Numbered from the stretch's first letter, positions 23,409 to 31,931 are shown. The stretch is 64,000 bases of DNA from Streptomyces sp. NBC_01353 (GCF_036237275.1 NZ_CP108352.1:496001-560000), one strand, 5' to 3'. The notes: a model not told the origin generated them from the sequence alone. A program made the numbers and translations.

Positions 23409-25760
23409 TCATCGGGCGCGGGAGGTGGCGGCTTCAGCGGGCACCGAAGCGATGGCAGCTTCAGCGGGCACACCGGCGGTGGCCACGCGCGGCAGCCAGC
23501 GCTGGTGCACAGGGGCGGCGGGCTGCCGCAGGAGTTCGAGTCGCGGAGGCACGCGGTCCGTGCGAGCCGCGGGCGGGCGGCCGCTGCCGGCCTTCCAGGA
23601 CGGCGCCCAGGGCGCGGCCGGGCCGCGATAGCCCTGGGCGGCGGCGGCGTGCAGGGTCCACAGCGGGTCGTGGAGCTGGGCGCGGCCGACGCCGCACAGG
23701 TCGGCACGGCCGGCCAGGATGATGGAATTCACGTCGTCGTACGTGGAGATGGCGCCGACGGCGATGGTCGGAACCCCGGTGGCGTTGCGGATCAGATCGG
23801 CGTACGGGGTCTGGTAACTGCGGCCGAAGCGGGGCCGCTCGTGCGCGACGACCTCGCCGGTGGAGACGTCGATGGCGTCGGCGCCCGCCTCGGCGAGGGC
23901 TCGGGCGATGCCCACGGCGTCGGCCTCGCTCAGGCCGCCCTCCGCCCAGTCGGCGGCGGAGATCCGGACCAGCAGCGCCTTGCCTGCGGGCCATGACTCC
24001 CGTACGGCGCACAGCACTTCCAGCGGGAAGCGCAGCCGCCCGGCCAGGCTGCCGCCGTACTCGTCGGTGCGCCGGTTGGTCAGCGGCGAGAGGAATCCGG
24101 AGAGCAAGTGACCGTGCCCGTACTGGAGTTCCAGTACGTCGAATCCCGCCCGGTCGGCCCGCCGGGCCGCGCGTACGAAGTCCCGTACGACCAGGTCCAT
24201 GTCGGCACGGGTGGCCTCGCGCGGCACCGTGCCGTTCTCGTCCCAGGGCAGTGGGGAGGCGGCGATCAGGGGTCCGGCGGCCGCGCGGCGGCCCGCGTGG
24301 GTGAGCTGGATACCGAGGCAGGTGTCGCTCTGGCCGTGGACGAAGGCGGTGATGCGTCGCCAGGCGGCCTCGTGATCGTCGTTCCACAGGCCCGGGCAGC
24401 CGGGGTCGGGGCGGGCGTCGGCGCCGACCGCGGTCATGCCGGCGATGACCAGGCCGGCCCCGCCGAGGGCCTGGGTGCTCATGTGGACGAGGTCGAAGTC
24501 GCCCGGGACTCCGTCACGGGCGGTGGCGAGGGCGGTGGGCGGGACGACGACCCGGTTACGCAGGTGCAGGCCGCCGATCCGGAAGGGCCGGAACATCGGC
24601 GGGACGGGCTCGGTGGTGTTGACGGCGGTGGTGAAGGCCTCGTCGCGGACGCGCAGGTTGTCGTAGGTGACGCGGCGACTGCGGGTCAGCAGGTTGAAGG
24701 CGAACTGGTGTGGGTCCTGACCGGTGTAGCGGTCGATGTTCTCGAACCATTCGAGGCTGGCCTGGGCGGCCCGCTGGGTGGACTCCACGACCGGCCGGCG
24801 CTCGTCCTCGTACGCGGCGAGCGCGCCCGGAACGTCGTCCGGGTGCTCGTGCAGGCAGGCCGCCAGGGCGAGGGCGTCCTCCATGGCGAGCTTGGTGCCG
24901 GAGCCGATGGAGAAGTGGGCGGTGTGGGCCGCGTCCCCGAGGAGGACCACGTTCTCGTGCCGCCAGGTGCGGTTGCGCACCGTCGTGAAGCGGAGCCACT
25001 TGGAGTTGTTGGGCAGGAGGCGGTGGCCGTCCAGGTGCCCGGCGAGGATCTCCTCGCAGCGCCGGATGCTGTCCTCGTCGCTGGCGCCGGGCGGGTACTC
25101 CCGGTCGGTGGAGTCCGCGAAACCGGCGCGCCGCCAGGTGTCCTCGTCGAGCTCCACGATGAAGGTCGAGCGGGTGTCGTCGTACGGGTACGCGTGCACC
25201 TGGAGGGTGCCGAAGTCCCGCTCCTCGACGATGAAGGTGAAGGCCTCGAAGACCTTGTCGGTACCGAGCCACATGTAGCGGCCGGCACGTTCGTCGAGGT
25301 CGGGGCCGAAGGTGTCGGCGTAGGCGGCACGGGTGGCCGACCGGACGCCGTCGCACGCCACCACCAGGTCGTACTCGGCGGCGAGTCGGTCCGCGGGCGG
25401 GGCCTGGGTGCGGTAGCGGACGTCCACGGCGAGGGCCGCGCAGCGGTCCTGGAGGATCCGCAGCAGCTTCCGGCGGCCGAGGGCCGCGAAGCCGTGTCCG
25501 CCGGAGGTGAGGGTCTGCCCCCGGTAGCGGACGTCGATGTCGCTCCAGCGGGCGAACTCCGCCGACATCGAGGCGTGGATGACCGGGTCGGCGGTCGCGA
25601 TGCCGTCGAGGGTCTCGTCGGAGAAGACCACCCCGAAGCCGAACGTGTCGTCGGGGGCGTTGCGCTCCCAGACGGTGACCTCCCAGTCCGGGGAGAGCTG
25701 TTTGGCCAGGGCCGCGAAGTACAGGCCGCCGGGCCCTCCTCCGATGACTGCTACGCGCAC
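23409..25760 (-). CDS. Bifunctional aryl-CoA 5-hydroxylase/OYE-type oxidoreductase (salicylyl-CoA 5-hydroxylase family)
   Basis: A 783-residue fusion. Residues 1-380 form a group A flavoprotein monooxygenase (GGGPGG dinucleotide-binding motif at residue 7; second FAD motif VLLGDAAHTAHFSIGSGTK). From about residue 385 begins an old-yellow-enzyme TIM barrel (FRPFRIGGLHLRNRVVVPP; LTHAGRR; LELQYGHGHLLSGFLSP). The architecture matches salicylyl-CoA 5-hydroxylases and 2-aminobenzoyl-CoA monooxygenase/reductase. The gentisate genes downstream favour salicylyl-CoA as substrate. The GTG at 25760 is preceded by AGGAGG; the ligase stop lies 10 bases inside this gene, giving coupled translation. Confidence 0.92.
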   Translation of the reverse strand: MRVAVIGGGPGGLYFAALAKQLSPDWEVTVWERNAPDDTFGFGVVFSDETLDGIATADPVIHASMSAEFARWSDIDVRYRGQTLTSGGHGFAALGRRKLLRILQDRCAALAVDVRYRTQAPPADRLAAEYDLVVACDGVRSATRAAYADTFGPDLDERAGRYMWLGTDKVFEAFTFIVEERDFGTLQVHAYPYDDTRSTFIVELDEDTWRRAGFADSTDREYPPGASDEDSIRRCEEILAGHLDGHRLLPNNSKWLRFTTVRNRTWRHENVVLLGDAAHTAHFSIGSGTKLAMEDALALAACLHEHPDDVPGALAAYEDERRPVVESTQRAAQASLEWFENIDRYTGQDPHQFAFNLLTRSRRVTYDNLRVRDEAFTTAVNTTEPVPPMFRPFRIGGLHLRNRVVVPPTALATARDGVPGDFDLVHMSTQALGGAGLVIAGMTAVGADARPDPGCPGLWNDDHEAAWRRITAFVHGQSDTCLGIQLTHAGRRAAAGPLIAASPLPWDENGTVPREATRADMDLVVRDFVRAARRADRAGFDVLELQYGHGHLLSGFLSPLTNRRTDEYGGSLAGRLRFPLEVLCAVRESWPAGKALLVRISAADWAEGGLSEADAVGIARALAEAGADAIDVSTGEVVAHERPRFGRSYQTPYADLIRNATGVPTIAVGAISTYDDVNSIILAGRADLCGVGRAQLHDPLWTLHAAAAQGYRGPAAPWAPSWKAGSGRPPAARTDRVPPRLELLRQPAAPVHQRWLPRVATAGVPAEAAIASVPAEAATSRAR

Positions 25761-28024
25761 GGGGTACCTCCTGTGGTTCTGTGGATCAGCTCGGGGGCCT
25801 GCGGGCCCGCCTTGGTGAGGACCTCGCGGACATCGGCGGGCCAGGGGGTCGTCCCGGTGGCGCGGGCCGCCGAGTGGGCGATGACCATGCGGCCGGTGGC
25901 GGCCTCCGTGCCCTCCTCGCCGAGGACGGTGAAGGCGTAGTGCAGGGAGCTCGCACCGACCTTGGTGACGCGCAGCTCGGTGCGGACGGCCTCGCCGAAC
26001 CAGAGCCGGGCGCGGTAGTCGGCCTCGAAGTGGACGCGGGGCGTGCTGCCGAAGAGGTGGGAGAGTCCCAGGCGGCGCAGCAGCACGGCCTCGGCGGCCT
26101 CGACCCAGCGCACGACGGTCGAGTGGTGGTAGTGACCGGCGGCGTCGGTGTCGGGCCATTCGACGCGGCGCTCGACGGTGACGCTGGGCAGGCGCGGGAC
26201 CATGGCCTCGGGGGCGCCGTCGGCGCAGCTGCCTTCGGGTCCGCCGGCCTTGGTGCGGGTGCCGTCGATTCCGTCGGCCTTGGTGCGGGTGTTCTCGGGT
26301 TCGGCGGCCGCTGTACGGGTGTCGCCGGGTCCGGCGGCCTCCGTGCGGGCGCCTTCTGTACGGGTGTCCTCGGCACGGGCCCCGGCCCGGGCGAGTCGGC
26401 GTAGTTCGCCGCGCTGGAGCTTGCCGTTGGCGGTCTTCGGGAGGTCCGCGACGAATTCGACAGCCCTCGGATACTTGTACGGTGCGATGGCCTGTTTGAC
26501 GTGGGCCTGAAGCTCGCGGACGGTGTCCTCGGCCACCGGGGTGCCGTCGCGCAGGACGACGTACGCCTTGACGACCATGCCGCGCCGCTCGTCGGGGGCG
26601 CCGACGACGCCGCAGTCCACGACGTACGGGTGGGCGGAGAGGGCCTTCTCGACCTCCGGGCCTGCGATGTTGTAACCGGAGGAGACGATCATGTCGTCGC
26701 TGCGGGCCACGTACCAGAAGTAGCCGTCGGCGTCCCGGATGTAGGTGTCACCGGTGATGTTCCAGCCGTTCCTGACGTACGTGGTCTGGCGCTGGTCGGA
26801 GAGGTAGCGGCAGCCGGTGGGGCCGGTGACGGCCAGCAGGCCGGGCTGTCCGTCGGCTACCGGATCGCCCTGGTCGTCGACCACCGCGGCGCGGTACCCG
26901 GGGACAGGCCGGCCCGTGGACCCGGGGCGGATGTCCTCGTCGGCGGCGGAGATGAAGACGTGCAGCATCTCGGTGGCGCCGATGCCGTCGATGATGCGCA
27001 GGCCCGTGGCGGCGTGGAACTCCTCCCAGACGGAGGCCGGCAGGGGTTCTCCTGCGGACACGCAGCGGCGGAGTCCGGACAACTGCCCGGTCGCCCCGGC
27101 GGCCATGATCGCCCGGTAGGCGGTGGGCGCGGTGAACAGGACGGTCACACCGTGCGCCGCGACGAGATCCGCCAGCTGCTCGGGGGTGGCCTGCTCGATC
27201 AGCAGGGTCGCGGCCCCCACGTGCAGAGGGAAGACCACGAGTCCGCCGAGGCCGAAGGTGAAGGCGAGCGGCGGCGTGCCGGTGAAGACGTCGTCGGGGC
27301 GTGGTTTGAGGACGTGCCGCGAGAACGTGTCGGCATTGGCGAGGACGTCCCGGTGGAAGTGCAGGGTCGCCTTGGGGCGCCCTGTCGTCCCCGAGGTGAA
27401 GGCGATCAGCGCCACGTCGTCGGCCGCGGTCTCGACGGCGGTGAACCGGCCCTCCTTCGTGGCGCAGCGGGCGGTCAGATCGGCTTCGCCGTGGCCCCCG
27501 TACGGGATGACCGGCAGGCCGGGCGGGCCGGGGCTTCCTGCTGGGCCCGGAGGGTCCGCCGCGTCGAGTTCCGCGATGAATCGGTGGTCACACACGGCGA
27601 CCGTCGGGCGGCTGATCTCGCACAGTTCGGCGAGTTCGGTGGCGCGCAGCAGCGGCATCGTGGTGACGGCCACACCACCGGCCTTGAGGACGCCGAACCA
27701 CGCGGCGACGAGCCAGGGGTTGTTGGGGCCGCGCAGCAGGACGCGGTTTCCGGGCCGGAGCCCGTGGTCCTCGGTGAGCACCTGGGCGACCTGGTCGGCG
27801 CGCTGCTGGAGCTCGCCGTAGGTCCAGCGCTCGGTCGGGGTCAGCAGACAGGGACGGTCGGGGCCCCAGCGCTCGACGGCGTCGTCGAGCAGGCGGCGGG
27901 CACAGTTGAGCCGGTCGGGATAGTCCAACTCCGGCAGGTCGAAATGGAGTTGGGGCCATAGGGAGAAGTCGGGCAGCCGGTCGCGGCAGAAGGAATCGGC
28001 ATGTGCCGAAGGGGAGAGCTCCAT
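25751..28024 (-). CDS. Aryl-CoA ligase fused to a hotdog thioesterase
   Basis: A 757-residue fusion, first gene of the operon. Residues 1-540 form an ANL adenylating enzyme of the benzoate/2-aminobenzoate-CoA ligase group (P-loop IAFTSGTTGRPKAT; IDGIGATEMLHVF; hinge YIRDADGYFWYVAR; catalytic Lys in KTANGKLQR). A low-complexity linker of TRT-containing decapeptide-like repeats follows (about 545-605), then a 4HBT hotdog thioesterase (EWPDTDAAGHYHHST, with the usual catalytic Asp). The ligase would activate salicylate or anthranilate, and the thioesterase could release gentisate after ring hydroxylation. The ATG at 28024 is preceded by GAGGTG, 7 bases upstream. The same pathway usually has these as separate genes. 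Confidence 0.9.
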   Translation of the reverse strand: MELSPSAHADSFCRDRLPDFSLWPQLHFDLPELDYPDRLNCARRLLDDAVERWGPDRPCLLTPTERWTYGELQQRADQVAQVLTEDHGLRPGNRVLLRGPNNPWLVAAWFGVLKAGGVAVTTMPLLRATELAELCEISRPTVAVCDHRFIAELDAADPPGPAGSPGPPGLPVIPYGGHGEADLTARCATKEGRFTAVETAADDVALIAFTSGTTGRPKATLHFHRDVLANADTFSRHVLKPRPDDVFTGTPPLAFTFGLGGLVVFPLHVGAATLLIEQATPEQLADLVAAHGVTVLFTAPTAYRAIMAAGATGQLSGLRRCVSAGEPLPASVWEEFHAATGLRIIDGIGATEMLHVFISAADEDIRPGSTGRPVPGYRAAVVDDQGDPVADGQPGLLAVTGPTGCRYLSDQRQTTYVRNGWNITGDTYIRDADGYFWYVARSDDMIVSSGYNIAGPEVEKALSAHPYVVDCGVVGAPDERRGMVVKAYVVLRDGTPVAEDTVRELQAHVKQAIAPYKYPRAVEFVADLPKTANGKLQRGELRRLARAGARAEDTRTEGARTEAAGPGDTRTAAAEPENTRTKADGIDGTRTKAGGPEGSCADGAPEAMVPRLPSVTVERRVEWPDTDAAGHYHHSTVVRWVEAAEAVLLRRLGLSHLFGSTPRVHFEADYRARLWFGEAVRTELRVTKVGASSLHYAFTVLGEEGTEAATGRMVIAHSAARATGTTPWPADVREVLTKAGPQAPELIHRTTGGTPCA

Positions 28025-28064
28025 GGGGCGGCACCTCAATCAGGGAGCAGCGGGGAGATGGGGC

Positions 28065-28111
28065 AAGTATCTCGATAATTTGGCGGCCGTCAACTTTCCG
28101 CGATATCTCGA
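28065..28111 (-). promoter_or_regulatory. Promoter and candidate PaaX operator of the aromatic operon
   Basis: On the minus strand TTGACG (28088-28093) is followed after 17 bases by ATACTT (28065-28070), a sigma-70/HrdB-like promoter about 40 bases before the ligase start. The octamer TCGAGATA is directly repeated, once just upstream of the -35 (28104-28111) and once overlapping the -10 (28068-28075), 36 bases apart. This arrangement fits a repressor site, most plausibly for PaaX. Confidence 0.6.
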
Positions 28112-28136
28112 AGCCCCGCAGCACCCCCCGAGCGGC

Positions 28137-28664
28137 TCAGACGAGGGGGACTCGCACCCGCACGCACTTGCCCAACTCATGGGCCAGTACGGCGAGTTCA
28201 CCGCCCACCTCGGCGGCCAGCAGCTCGACCAGAAGCAGACCTCGGCCACCCTCGGCATCCGGATCGACCTCGACGGCGGGATCGGGCAGCTGGGGCAGGA
28301 CTGCCGCCCCGTCGGCGACCTGCAGGCAGAGCCAGCCCCCGCCACAGGAGACGCCGACGCGCATCCGACCGGTCGCGGCAGCGGCGTGCTGGACGACATT
28401 GCCGACGAGCTCGCTGACGGCCAGAAGGAAGGTGTCCGCGACGTCGGCGGCGATCCGCCAGCCCTCGAGCAGGGCGCGGACGCGAGTGCGGACCAGCGGA
28501 ACGGTCGCCGCGGTGGGCTCGGGCACCCAGCGAACGAAGGCCCGCGTGGGGGCGGGGCCCGGAGCGTGATCCGCAGCGCACCCCGGGACGTCGCCCGGGG
28601 CCGGCGCGAGCGCCGGGGCCGGGGCCGGAACGTGGGGTGCGGGATGAGCGGTGACGGTGAGCAT
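28137..28664 (-). CDS. RsbW-like ATP-binding regulatory protein (HATPase_c_2)
   Basis: A 175-residue protein. After about 40 residues of Ala/Pro-rich low-complexity sequence comes a histidine-kinase-like ATPase domain: N box VSELVGNVVQHAAAA, then ADGAAVLPQLPDP and the G box EGGRGLLLVELLA. This is the stand-alone anti-sigma/RsbW-type family abundant in Streptomyces. It may phosphorylate an anti-anti-sigma factor, but no partner is encoded nearby. The ATG follows GGGAG with about 7-base spacing. It is divergent from the esterase at 28873 and shares the region containing two GTTACACG motifs. Confidence 0.88.
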   Translation of the reverse strand: MLTVTAHPAPHVPAPAPALAPAPGDVPGCAADHAPGPAPTRAFVRWVPEPTAATVPLVRTRVRALLEGWRIAADVADTFLLAVSELVGNVVQHAAAATGRMRVGVSCGGGWLCLQVADGAAVLPQLPDPAVEVDPDAEGGRGLLLVELLAAEVGGELAVLAHELGKCVRVRVPLV

Positions 28665-28706
28665 GACGCGCTCCCAGAGGGGGACACGCGACGCAACCGC
28701 GTGGTC

Positions 28707-28717
28707 ACTCGTGTAAC
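28707..28717 (-). promoter_or_regulatory. GTTACACGAGT motif (putative LacI half-palindromic operator)
   Basis: Read on the minus strand, this is GTTACACGAGT, an exact 11-base match to the element upstream of the LacI-family gene (31932-31942). It lies close to the start of the RsbW-like gene, in the divergent region with the esterase. Confidence 0.5.
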
Positions 28718-28779
28718 TAACCCAAGAATCAGACAGCTGCTGGGCTTGTCGTCAGCGGAAATGCGTCGCTAGAGTTTTG

Positions 28780-28800
28780 ATAACACGTGTAACACGTTAC
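28780..28800 (+). promoter_or_regulatory. Palindromic TAACACGTGTAAC operator upstream of the esterase
   Basis: The 13-mer TAACACGTGTAAC (28781-28793) is centred on ACACGTGT and recurs exactly at 34918-34930 upstream of the MFS gene. An overlapping GTAACACGTTAC (28789-28800) extends it. LacI-family operators are commonly such CpG-centred palindromes, and a LacI gene lies 2 kb away. Confidence 0.6.
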
Positions 28801-28872
28801 GTCTCCCCGGGCGCCACGCGCAAGCATTTCGGACAAAGCGCTACGAACCCCGGGGCCGGCAGAAGGGCCGCA

Positions 28873-29826
28873 ATGACGCAATCCCACCCGGCCGAGCTCG
28901 ACCTGGCCGACATGACCTGGCCGCCCCCGCCCTACCACCCCCCGGTACCACCTGTGACGGACGAGCACGGCGTGCGCCGCTTCGACGGGGTCACCTACGC
29001 CACCACGCCCGGCTACCGTCCCCGGCTCCTCGACGTCCAAGTCCCGGCCGGAGAGGGGCCGTTCCCTGCGGTCGTCTGGATCCACGGCGGCGGCTGGCTG
29101 GACGGCGACCGTCGCTACCCGCCGCCGACCGTGCCGGCCGCGCTACTGCACGGATCGGTCCTGGCCGCCGGGCTCGCGCTCGTCTCCATCGACTACCGGC
29201 ACAGCCTCGAAGCCCCCTTCCCGGCCCAGCTGCACGACGTGAAGGCCGCGATCCGGTACGTCCGCCAGTTCGCCGCCGAGCTCGGCATCGACCCGGACCG
29301 GATAGCCGTCTGGGGCGAGTCGGCGGGCGGTCACCTGGCGGCACTGGCCGGCCTCGTCGGCCCGGGCAGTGCGAACGCCGAAGCGCTGGAGGGCGCGCAC
29401 GGGGTGGCCACCGGAGACACCGGCGTCCGGGCCGTCGTCGACTGGTACGGGGTCTCCGACCTCCCCGCCCTGGCCGGTCACCCCCTGCCGGGGATGCCCA
29501 CGGGCGGCGAGTTCCCCGACCCGTACGACGCTCTGCTCGGCGGCATCGAGGCGGAGCGCCCGGCGCTCTCCCTCGCCGCGAGCCCGGTGACGTACGCGCA
29601 GGACTCGACCCCGCCGCCGTTCCTGCTGATCCACGGCACGCGAGACGGCCTGGTCCCGTTCAGCCAGAGCGAGGCGCTCGCCGAAGCCCTGGTGGGCGCG
29701 GGTGGAGACGTGACCCTGCGGCCCGTCGAGGGCGCCGACCACATCTTTCTGGGCTCACCCGACATCCCGGAGATCGTCGCGGAGAGCGTCGCGTTCCTGG
29801 CCCGGCACCTGAACCCAGGGGCCTGA
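28873..29826 (+). CDS. Alpha/beta hydrolase (HSL-like esterase)
   Basis: A 317-residue cytoplasmic alpha/beta-hydrolase of the hormone-sensitive-lipase/BD-FAE type. The oxyanion motif HGGGW, the nucleophile elbow GESAGG (Ser150), the acid in HGTRDGLVPF and the catalytic His in GADHIF are all present. Substrate unknown; such enzymes cleave short acyl or acetyl esters. The ATG at 28873 has AGAAGGG 7 bases upstream; in-frame ATGs further up lie within the operator and are unlikely starts. A strong stem-loop ends the transcript. It carries a putative LacI operator about 80 bases upstream of the start. Confidence 0.92.
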   Translation: MTQSHPAELDLADMTWPPPPYHPPVPPVTDEHGVRRFDGVTYATTPGYRPRLLDVQVPAGEGPFPAVVWIHGGGWLDGDRRYPPPTVPAALLHGSVLAAGLALVSIDYRHSLEAPFPAQLHDVKAAIRYVRQFAAELGIDPDRIAVWGESAGGHLAALAGLVGPGSANAEALEGAHGVATGDTGVRAVVDWYGVSDLPALAGHPLPGMPTGGEFPDPYDALLGGIEAERPALSLAASPVTYAQDSTPPPFLLIHGTRDGLVPFSQSEALAEALVGAGGDVTLRPVEGADHIFLGSPDIPEIVAESVAFLARHLNPGA

Positions 29827-29933
29827 GGCTCCCGCCCGGCCCTGCCCCCGCTCCCCCACCCACGCCCGCAGCCGCTCCCGTTGACGGCTCCTTCTCCTTC
29901 CGACGCGCTCCGTTCCGTCGCAGTCCTGTTCCG

Positions 29934-29964
29934 CCGAGGGGCCCGGTCCGTCCGGGCCCCTCGG
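29934..29964 (+). terminator. Stem-loop after the esterase
   Basis: Perfect 13-bp inverted repeat: CCGAGGGGCCCGG (29934-29946) and its complement (29952-29964) around a 5-nt loop. It lies 108 bases after the esterase stop and just before the PAP2 gene. Confidence 0.85.
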
Positions 29965-30019
29965 GTACGTCGACCACCCAAGGGCCGCGGACCCACCACC
30001 GCGGTCGCGAGAGGCAACC

Positions 30020-30763
30020 ATGTCCACGAATTCGGCCACCCCCTCCCCCCTCACCGAAAGACCGCCCGCGGACACGTCGGCCCCACACCGCCGCGCCGGT
30101 GTCCTCATGGCGGGGCTCCTGCTGCTCGGCGTCGCCGCGCTGCCGGCTTTCGTCGTCCGGCCGGACCCGACGAACCCACCGTTCCAGGGCCTGGACGACC
30201 AGTGGCTGGCCTGGATGGGGGGCCCGCACGACGGGCTGTACGCCGTACTGGCCGCGGCCCTGAACTGGTTCGGCGGCCCGCTGGGCGTCGTCGTACCGCT
30301 CGCCCTGCTGTTCTTCCTGCTCCTGCGCAGGCGCTGGGCCTCGGTCGGCTTCCTGCTCGGCGTCTACTTCGCCGGCAATCTGCTCGTCGTCCAAGGGCTC
30401 AAGCACCTGGTGGACCGGCCGCGTCCGGCGAACCCGCTGGTCCGGGTCGACCACGGCTCGTTCCCGTCCGGCCATGCGGCCGGGGCGGCGCTGCTCGTCG
30501 TACTCGTCGGGGTACTGCTGGTCCCGGCCGCGCGGCGACGGGCCTGGTGGCTCGGGGGCATCGTGTTCACGCTGGCCATGATGTGGAGCCGTACCTGGCT
30601 GCACGCGCACTGGCTCACCGACACCGCGGCCGGAGCGGCCGCCGGTGCGGGCGCGGGTCTGCTGGCGTGGTGGCTCTGCGCCCCAGCGCTCGCCCGGGAA
30701 TCGCTCCGCGACCGCCGGGGGGCGGCCGCGACCACCCCGGACGCAGCACCTGCGGTGCCGTAG
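30020..30763 (+). CDS. PAP2 family phosphatase (active-site intact)
   Basis: A 247-residue polytopic membrane phosphatase. All three PAP2 motifs are intact: KHLVDRPRP, PSGH (within GSFPSGHAAG) and SRTWLHAHWLTD, where the last His is the phosphohistidine nucleophile. Five to six hydrophobic spans are visible. Likely substrates are lipid phosphates such as phosphatidate or undecaprenyl diphosphate. The ATG follows GAGAGG 6 bases upstream. It is closely related to the PAP2 protein at 33685-34410, which has lost both catalytic His. It converges with the LacI gene. Confidence 0.92.
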   Translation: MSTNSATPSPLTERPPADTSAPHRRAGVLMAGLLLLGVAALPAFVVRPDPTNPPFQGLDDQWLAWMGGPHDGLYAVLAAALNWFGGPLGVVVPLALLFFLLLRRRWASVGFLLGVYFAGNLLVVQGLKHLVDRPRPANPLVRVDHGSFPSGHAAGAALLVVLVGVLLVPAARRRAWWLGGIVFTLAMMWSRTWLHAHWLTDTAAGAAAGAGAGLLAWWLCAPALARESLRDRRGAAATTPDAAPAVP

Positions 30764-30771
30764 CCGAAGGC

Positions 30772-30812
30772 GGCGGCTCCCGGCCCGTGATCCGCACGGA
30801 CCGGGAGCCGCC
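30772..30812. terminator. Bidirectional terminator
   Basis: Perfect 12-bp inverted repeat GGCGGCTCCCGG (30772-30783) and CCGGGAGCCGCC (30801-30812), between the convergent PAP2 and LacI genes. Confidence 0.85.
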
Positions 30813-30859
30813 GTCATCCGTGACGCGTGTCGGGACCCCTGGGCGGGCGGGGACGGAAC

Positions 30860-31867
30860 TCAGGAGGTCTGGCGGTGGACGAGTACGGCCTCTATGGCCG
30901 GGAGCGGCGCGGTCGAACCGGTCTCGATCAGCTCGTGCAGGGCGTCCGCGATCTGAGCCGGTGAGGCCAGGTCCAGGCGGATCGTGCTGAGCGCGGGCTG
31001 CTGGAACGCCGAAAGGACGAGGTCGTCGGAGCCGACGATCGCCACCTCGTCCGGCACGGCGATGCCCTCGGCCCTGAGCGCATGCAGGAGCAGTGCGGCG
31101 TACTCGTCGTTGTAGGCGAAGACGGAGTCGAGGTCCAGGCTCGCCCAGCGGCGGGCGAGCGCGGTCGCGGACTCCCTGGTGTAGGCGAGCTCCACCGGAG
31201 TGACGGTGGCCATGTGCCGGGCAGCGACCGATTCGGCTCCCGCGAGGCGCGGTCGGGCGAAGGCGTCGAGGCCGCGCTCCTGGGGCATGACGACGCCGAT
31301 ACGGCTCCGGCCACGGGCGATCAGGTGCTCGGCGGCCGTGGCGCCGATACGGGCGTGATCGAAGCCGATGGTATGGACGCCGGGCACGGGGCGGGACGCG
31401 AAGGCCAGCAGTCCGCGCACTCCGGCGCGGCGCAGCAACTCGGCGGCTTGCGCGGTGAGGCGGTCGCCGTCGAGGGCGACGACCGCCGCCGGGCGCAGTT
31501 CCGCCCAGGCGCGGGCGGCGTCGAGGGGGTCGCTGAAGCGGCCCGCGTGGAGGACGGCCGTGTAGCCGTGGCGGTCGAGTTCGCTGTGCAGGTCGTCGAC
31601 CCAGTCGCTGACGAGCCGGCCGATCGCGGAGATCGAGGAGGGCATCAGGACGAGATTGCTGCGACCGGCACGCAGGGACCGGGCGGCGGCGTGCGGGACG
31701 TATCCGAGCCGGTCGGCCGCGTCGAGGACGCGGGCACGGGTGCTTTCGCTGACCCGATGGCCCGGGGTGTCGTTGAGTACGAAGGAGACGGTGGCGCGGG
31801 ACACCCCGGCGAGGCGTGCCACATCGGCGCTCGTGATCGAGGCGGGGACGGGGGTTTCTTCTGCCAT
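30860..31867 (-). CDS. LacI-family transcriptional regulator
   Basis: A 335-residue repressor. The N-terminal HTH reads ITSADVARLAGVSRATVSFV with the hinge helix AAARSLRAGRSN. The C-terminal periplasmic-binding-protein-like sensor domain includes VFAYNDEYAALLLHAL and IVGSDDLVLSAFQQPALSTI. The ligand is unknown, probably a sugar or polar metabolite. The ATG at 31867 follows AAGGGA. A GTTACACGAGTTA element lies 65 bases upstream, suggesting autoregulation, and related sites precede an esterase and an MFS gene. Confidence 0.93.
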   Translation of the reverse strand: MAEETPVPASITSADVARLAGVSRATVSFVLNDTPGHRVSESTRARVLDAADRLGYVPHAAARSLRAGRSNLVLMPSSISAIGRLVSDWVDDLHSELDRHGYTAVLHAGRFSDPLDAARAWAELRPAAVVALDGDRLTAQAAELLRRAGVRGLLAFASRPVPGVHTIGFDHARIGATAAEHLIARGRSRIGVVMPQERGLDAFARPRLAGAESVAARHMATVTPVELAYTRESATALARRWASLDLDSVFAYNDEYAALLLHALRAEGIAVPDEVAIVGSDDLVLSAFQQPALSTIRLDLASPAQIADALHELIETGSTAPLPAIEAVLVHRQTS

Positions 31868-31931
31868 GACGTCCCTTGACGCTCCTTGCGGTGGGTTCGT
31901 GCCTGCTGTCGTACCTTCTTCCACCTCCGAG

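Noticed and set aside
23409-25760. The monooxygenase-OYE fusion as 2-aminobenzoyl-CoA monooxygenase/reductase
   Set aside because: Not excluded by sequence, but the downstream gentisate genes make the salicylyl-CoA reading more coherent; kept only as an alternative.
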